This document shows positions 60,361-64,000 of a stretch of DNA of 64,000 bases, one piece after another. The stretch lies in NCBI RefSeq assembly GCF_017498065.1, contig NZ_JAGDFX010000008.1, positions 1-64,000 of the forward strand, written 5' to 3'. Below the pieces are notes generated by a model that had not been told where the DNA came from, did not search any database, and saw nothing but the letters and a program-made list of their open reading frames with translations. How positions within the stretch are numbered: position 1 is the first letter of the stretch; each line of letters begins with the position of its first letter. The stretch comes from Oceanisphaera pacifica (GTDB lineage: Bacteria > Pseudomonadota > Gammaproteobacteria > Enterobacterales > Aeromonadaceae). The translations under genes and the position numbers were made by a program.

Positions 60361-60683
60361 CTTGTTATTCCTCATGTATTAGTTGGTTTATCGTAAGCGG
60401 ACTAGGTTATTCAGGCTACTTTTTGTTAATAATAGTTGGCACTTTTGCTATTGGTTTCAGCGTTCTTTCGTCGCAAGTAAGCTGTTTATAGCAGCACTCT
60501 CCTTTCTGTTGATCTTAAATTGTAAGAGATCCGCCCGTTATGTTGTGCGTAATAACTTAACACTGTGGTGGATAACACGCTTTAGGTTGCAGACTTGTTG
60601 CCACATAATATTTATTTCATTTAATAAACAAAAGCTTACACTTTTTCTTTATGATGAGCCTTAATTTGATAATGCTTATCCTA
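60361..60683. other. Region upstream of the CsrB RNA
   Basis: No credible gene was seen (a 93-codon plus-strand frame at 60383-60664 lacks a ribosome site and protein-like composition). It probably contains activator sites for the sRNA. GATCTTA-AATTG-TAAGAGATC (60511-60531) and GCTTACA near 60634 resemble UvrY/GacA boxes. These are weak matches. Confidence 0.4.
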
Positions 60684-60711
60684 TTGAGAGATAAGTTAAA
60701 ACATCTATAGT
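60684..60711 (+). promoter_or_regulatory. Promoter of the CsrB-family RNA
   Basis: TTGAGA (60684-60689), a 16-bp spacer and TATAGT (60706-60711) form a sigma-70-like promoter. Transcription would start near 60718, where the GGA-rich sequence begins. Confidence 0.6.
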
Positions 60712-60717
60712 TAGTGT

Positions 60718-60994
60718 TGCAGGGAGCGAGGAAGTCCGTCAGGAAGATAGGCTTGCCAAGCAGGGTAAATAGGAACACCCGCAGGATGCGGTAAGGGACA
60801 CCTCCAGGATGGAGAGAGTACGCGACTCAGGATGAATCGCAGTCAGGATGACACAAAGGACACGCCTAAGGATAGGTAAGAGGAAAGACCTTAAGGATTA
60901 AGGTAATACGTCAAGGAGTGCAGGGAGCAACTTGGTTTAAGGAACAGAGCCGAACGACAACCCAAAAGGGGGTGACATAATGTCACCCCCTTTT
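60718..60994 (+). ncRNA. csrB: CsrB-family regulatory sRNA
   Basis: About 275 nt contain 17 GGA triplets, most in small hairpin loops of the form stem-AGGA-stem. Examples are CGCAGGATGCG, CTCCAGGATGGAG, CCTAAGGATAGG and CCTTAAGGATTAAGG. The string GGACACCTCCAGGATGGAG and GCAGGGAGCAAC are nearly identical to E. coli CsrB. Each GGA loop binds CsrA, and the RNA titrates CsrA away from mRNAs. No open frame of note lies within. A strong terminator follows (60965-60994). Confidence 0.92.
60965..60994 (+). terminator. Terminator of csrB
   Basis: AAAAGGGGGTGACA pairs with TGTCACCCCCTTTT around TAA. Confidence 0.93.
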
Positions 60995-61353
60995 CTATGG
61001 GCGCTGTTCGTCACAATGAAGCATGTTGTTGGTAGGTGCTGTTTGGCGCTAGGTGAAATTAAGCCAGTTTTTGATCTTTACCCAGCCATAGCGTAAAGCT
61101 GTTATACCAAGCTTAGAAAGTAGCTTATCTATGTATCGCCCTGTAGAAGTAGAACCCTTCATCCTCCTTGATGCTACAGAGCTGCCTAATCGTGTGGCCT
61201 ATAGTCAACTCGGTGCCTCAGATATTAAGACTTAAAGGTGATAAGAGCTTTACTGTAATTGCAATAACCCCATACCTATCTCTACTCGATCTTTAGCAAA
61301 CAATAGCGTAAACCTGTTACTTAATCTGTGTACTGCATTAAAAGGTCAAAGGT
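60995..61353. other. Gene-free spacer after csrB
   Basis: No gene or RNA was recognised in about 360 bp. The last 100 bases should hold the promoter of the DUF2007 gene. Confidence 0.4.
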
Positions 61354-61683
61354 ATGAGTGAGTGGGTAAGGGTCTATCAGGCGGCCAATAGCTTAGAAGC
61401 GCATGCTATTAAAGGCGCCTTAGAAGTCTCTGGCATTAAAGTACAGCTTAAAGGTGAAGCACTGGCGGGTGCGCTAGGTGAACTGCCTGCTAATGCCATA
61501 GAAGTGACCTTGCATGTTCGCCCTAAAGATATCACGCAGTCGCAGTTAATATTGACGCGTTATCAGCAAGAGCCGCGACCCGATTGGTACTGTTCACACT
61601 GTGGTGAACATAATGCGGGTAGCTTTGAGCTTTGCTGGCAATGTGGCCAAGATGCAAAAGTGCTTCAAAGTGAAGAGTCATAA
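61354..61683 (+). CDS. DUF2007 protein with C-terminal zinc ribbon
   Basis: In this 109-residue protein, the N-terminal half (VRVYQAANSLEAHAIKGALEVSGIKVQLKGE) matches DUF2007, a small ACT-like or putative signal-transducing fold. The C-terminus has a four-cysteine zinc ribbon (CSHCGEHNAGSFELCWQCGQ). The function is unknown. It is monocistronic and tail-to-tail with the DUF1145 gene. Confidence 0.8.
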   Translation: MSEWVRVYQAANSLEAHAIKGALEVSGIKVQLKGEALAGALGELPANAIEVTLHVRPKDITQSQLILTRYQQEPRPDWYCSHCGEHNAGSFELCWQCGQDAKVLQSEES

Positions 61684-61726
61684 CAGGCAAGTCATTAGGG
61701 GCGAGGTTCGCCCCTAAGTCAGCAGA

Positions 61727-62044
61727 TTATTTATCTTGTTGCTGCTTTCTTTGTGCGTTTTTCTGCTTGTTTTCTTCCATGATCTCTTTCAAGCGCGCGC
61801 GGTGTTTGTGCATAGCAAAGGAGCCAAACACCAATACACCCAGATAATCTTGAGTGCTGGGGTTCAGTATATTAGCCACGCGCTTCAGCATAAGTACTTG
61901 TAATAGATGCATAACCAGTACAATTGCACCCAAAATAAGCGGCATTAAGCCCACTTCTTGAAAATCTGGGCCAACCAGAGCGTAAATAACCCCAGCCCAA
62001 AATAGCAACATAATCAGTTTCATTGCTAAGTTTAGTAATTTCAT
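61727..62044 (-). CDS. yhhL: DUF1145 family membrane protein (YhhL-like)
   Basis: This 105-residue protein has two or three hydrophobic helices and a basic, Lys/Gln-rich C-terminus. It matches DUF1145 (E. coli YhhL), which also follows rsmD there. Its ATG overlaps the rsmD stop by 4 nt. The function is unknown. Confidence 0.82.
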   Translation of the reverse strand: MKLLNLAMKLIMLLFWAGVIYALVGPDFQEVGLMPLILGAIVLVMHLLQVLMLKRVANILNPSTQDYLGVLVFGSFAMHKHRARLKEIMEENKQKNAQRKQQQDK

Positions 62045-62637
62045 TGTGCATTTTCCCTTTGATAAAGTTGATAAATAACGTGGCCTGCGTGCTTATCTTT
62101 TAATAGTCGCCAATTCGTTGGCAGTGATAATGATTCAGATGATTGCTCTCGCTCGATATAAATTTTTGCATTATCATTTAGCCAGCCGTTTTCTTCTAAC
62201 CACTGGCAGACATTGGGTAGTAATTCACGGTGAAATGGCGGATCGAGAAAAACTAAGTCAAACGCGCTAGCCGGAGTCTGTAAAAAACGTTCGGCATCGT
62301 TATGAATGACTTTGCCTTGGGCTGCTGGCAAACTGGCAAAATTGTGTTGTAACTGTTGGGCGACTTTGGCGTCTTTTTCTATTAAAACGACCTCTTTCGC
62401 GCCACGGGATAAGGCTTCAAAGCCCAAGCTGCCGCTGCCGGCAAACAGGTCTAAGCATCGGCAATGGCGAATATCGAACATTAACCAGTTAAACAATGTC
62501 TCTTTTATTCGATCGCTGGTTGGCCTTAAACCTTCGCTATTGAGCACGGGTAATTTGCGCCCACGCCATTGTCCGCCAATCAAGCGAATTTGTCCGGTAC
62601 CTGCTGCGGCCTTTTTAATTGGTTTTGCTTTTGCCAT
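62041..62637 (-). CDS. rsmD: 16S rRNA (guanine(966)-N(2))-methyltransferase
   Basis: This 198-residue SAM-dependent methyltransferase modifies G966 of 16S rRNA. The SAM motif is LDLFAGSGSLGFEALSRGA (about 61-79) and the catalytic motif is DPPF (FLDPPFHRE). The N-terminal IRLIGGQWRGRKLPV and RPTSDRIKETLFNWL are typical of RsmD. It is divergent from ftsY, as in E. coli, and overlaps yhhL. Confidence 0.95.
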   Translation of the reverse strand: MAKAKPIKKAAAGTGQIRLIGGQWRGRKLPVLNSEGLRPTSDRIKETLFNWLMFDIRHCRCLDLFAGSGSLGFEALSRGAKEVVLIEKDAKVAQQLQHNFASLPAAQGKVIHNDAERFLQTPASAFDLVFLDPPFHRELLPNVCQWLEENGWLNDNAKIYIEREQSSESLSLPTNWRLLKDKHAGHVIYQLYQRENAQ

Positions 62638-62766
62638 CTCGTTTCGCCGTGTTTCAATAAAGTGCTAGTATAAGGCGGTTTGCACCCATAAGGGGTGAGT
62701 ATTCTAAAGAAGGTGCCGAGTTACGGCTAGTCCTAATCACCCTGACATTTAGTGAGTAATATCAGA

Positions 62767-64000
62767 ATGGCAAAAAAAGGTTTATTTTCTTGGCTGGGCT
62801 TTGGCAAAAACAAAGATCAGCAAGCAAGGGACGTAGAGCAAGAACAACAAGCGCAACAGCTTGCTGAAGAGGCTAAGGCGGCTGAGGAAGCGCGGTTGGC
62901 GGAAGAAGCCAAAGCGGCCGAGCAAGCTCGGTTGGCGGAAGAGGCCAAAGCGGCCGAGGAAGCACGGTTGGCGGAAGAAGCCAAAGCGGCCGAGCAAGCG
63001 CGGTTAGTGGAAGAAGCCAAAGCGGCCGAGGAAGCACGGTTGGCGGAAGAAGCGAAAGCGGCTGAAGCAGCACGGTTAGCGGAAGAAGCCAAAGCGGCTG
63101 AAGCAGCACGGTTAGCGGAAGAAGCCAAAGCGGCCGAAGAGGCACGGTTGGCAGAAGAAGCCAAGGCACCTAAAAAAGGTTTTTTTGCTCGCTTAAAAAC
63201 AGGCCTGCTTAAAACACGACAAAATATAGGATCCGGTTTTTTTGGCCTCTTTAGCGGTAAAAAAATTGATGATGATTTATTTGAAGAGCTAGAAACCCAG
63301 CTGTTAACGGCAGATTTAGGCGTAGAAACCACACTCTCAATTATTGATAACCTAACGCGTCAAGCCAACCGCCGTCAGCTAAAAGACGGCGAGGCCTTGT
63401 ATGAGCTGTTAAAAGAAGAAATGGCCGCTATCTTAAACAAGGTAGAGCAGCCCTTGGTGATTGATAATGATCATAAGCCCTATGTTATTTTAATGGTGGG
63501 GGTGAATGGCGTGGGTAAAACCACCACCATTGGTAAAATGGCGCGTCAGTTTCAAGGTGAAGGAAAATCAGTGATGCTGGCTGCAGGGGATACCTTTCGT
63601 GCCGCAGCGGTAGAGCAATTACAGATTTGGGGCGAGCGCAATGATATTCCTGTTATTGCCCAACATACCGGTGCCGATGCGGCTTCTGTTATCTATGATG
63701 CCGTATCAGCGGCTAAAGCACGAAAAGCTGATGTACTGATTGTTGATACTGCTGGGCGCCTACAAAATAAATCGCACCTAATGGATGAGCTGAAAAAAGT
63801 GGTGCGCGTTATGCAAAAAGTGGATGGCGGCGCACCACACGAAATTATGCTTACCTTAGATGCGGGTACAGGCCAAAACGCAATTAGCCAAGCCAAAATA
63901 TTTAATGATGCCGTGCCAGTCACTGGCATTACACTGAGCAAGCTCGATGGCACAGCCAAAGGAGGGGTTATCTTCTCTGTGGCTGATAAATTTGGTATTC
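62767..64000 (+). CDS. ftsY: Signal recognition particle receptor FtsY (partial, runs off the window)
   Basis: 411 codons are visible without a stop. The start gives [16 protein letters not shown], a lipid-binding amphipathic segment. An acidic A domain follows, made mainly of eight 12-residue repeats (62881-63168). The N domain (about 140-235) and the G domain follow, with [42 protein letters not shown] and [12 protein letters not shown]. It is the SRP receptor GTPase that docks ribosomes at SecYEG. It is divergent from rsmD, whose neighbourhood it shares in E. coli. The C-terminal end lies outside the window. Confidence 0.97.
   Translation, partial: MAKKGLFSWLGFGKNKDQQARDVEQEQQAQQLAEEAKAAEEARLAEEAKAAEQARLAEEAKAAEEARLAEEAKAAEQARLVEEAKAAEEARLAEEAKAAEAARLAEEAKAAEAARLAEEAKAAEEARLAEEAKAPKKGFFARLKTGLLKTRQNIGSGFFGLFSGKKIDDDLFEELETQLLTADLGVETTLSIIDNLTRQANRRQLKDGEALYELLKEEMAAILNKVEQPLVIDNDHKPYVILMVGVNGVGKTTTIGKMARQFQGEGKSVMLAAGDTFRAAAVEQLQIWGERNDIPVIAQHTGADAASVIYDAVSAAKARKADVLIVDTAGRLQNKSHLMDELKKVVRVMQKVDGGAPHEIMLTLDAGTGQNAISQAKIFNDAVPVTGITLSKLDGTAKGGVIFSVADKFGI
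62881..63168 (+). repeat. 36-bp tandem repeat array within ftsY (eight units)
   Basis: Eight in-frame 36-nt units encode A-E-(E/Q/A)-ARLAEEAKA. The third residue alternates E,Q,E,Q,E and then A,A,E, which suggests 72-nt duplications. Codon usage is almost identical between units, so the array expanded recently. It encodes an acidic helix. Confidence 0.93.

Noticed and set aside
60383-60664. 93-codon frame upstream of csrB
   Set aside because: No ribosome site, composition unlike protein, and it overlaps the probable csrB control region.
62817-63332. 171-codon minus-strand frame opposite ftsY
   Set aside because: It is a by-product of the 36-bp repeats, low in complexity and fully antisense to a certain gene.

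Overview
The window is chromosomal DNA of a gammaproteobacterium, most likely a marine member of the Aeromonadales close to Oceanisphaera or Oceanimonas. This rests on protein resemblance to E. coli and Aeromonas-type genes, on E. coli-like neighbourhoods (fabR-yijD, ydbH-ynbE-ydbL, yceJ-yceI-like, ftsY/rsmD/yhhL), and on marine traits such as a trimethylamine monooxygenase. The genus is an inference. Base composition is moderate, with an AT-rich accessory patch at about 30.5-34.5 kb.

Layout. 0-0.7 kb: the 3' end of a 23S rRNA gene, a 5S gene and the rrn terminator. 1-9.3 kb: a PatZ/Pka-type protein acetyltransferase, a LysE/RhtB exporter, cysM, and the sulfate importer operon sbp-cysT-cysW-cysA. 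9.8-13.8 kb: RNase II, an OSBS-like enolase-superfamily protein that lacks its catalytic lysines, and menA. 13.9-19.4 kb: a TPP riboswitch and the thiamine operon thiC-thiDE(fused)-thiF-thiS-thiG. 19.5-22.8 kb: frdABCD on the minus strand. 23-30.5 kb: a double TM2 protein, a phospholipase-D lipoprotein, trimethylamine monooxygenase, a chemoreceptor, and a TerC/CBS/CorC protein. 30.5-34.5 kb: an accessory patch of Sel1-repeat lipoproteins, a decayed Sel1 copy, a small exported protein and a gene interrupted by a stop codon. 34.5-45.3 kb: a periplasmic glutathione peroxidase, a ZntB-like transporter, an Atm1-type ABC exporter, lipocalin, cytochrome c', cytochrome b561 with YceI, a non-coding hairpin-rich element with terminal inverted repeats, a second b-type cytochrome, a lipoprotein and an EEP-fold hydrolase. 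45.5-46.6 kb: a REP-associated (RAYT) transposase with tandem REP-like hairpins. 47-49.2 kb: a divergent second FtsZ downstream of a WYL-domain regulator, with a terminator-like hairpin just before the ftsZ start. 49.5-55.4 kb: SirB2, DUF411, DUF2500, ydbH-ynbE-ydbL and oligopeptidase B. 55.6-60.4 kb: an NSS symporter, a fatty-acid desaturase divergent from fabR with a clear FabR-type operator, yijD and sseA. 60.7-61.0 kb: a CsrB-family sRNA with 17 GGA motifs. 61.4-64 kb: a DUF2007 protein, a DUF1145 protein, rsmD, and the start of ftsY, whose acidic domain is a 36-bp tandem array.

The strongest leads are the FtsZ paralogue with its WYL regulator (candidate operator plus candidate attenuator), the hairpin-rich 571-bp element at 41.66-42.23 kb, the unannotated CsrB RNA, and the OSBS-like protein without catalytic lysines. 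Several families of short dispersed intergenic repeats recur across the window. No CRISPR array, prophage or tRNA gene was seen.
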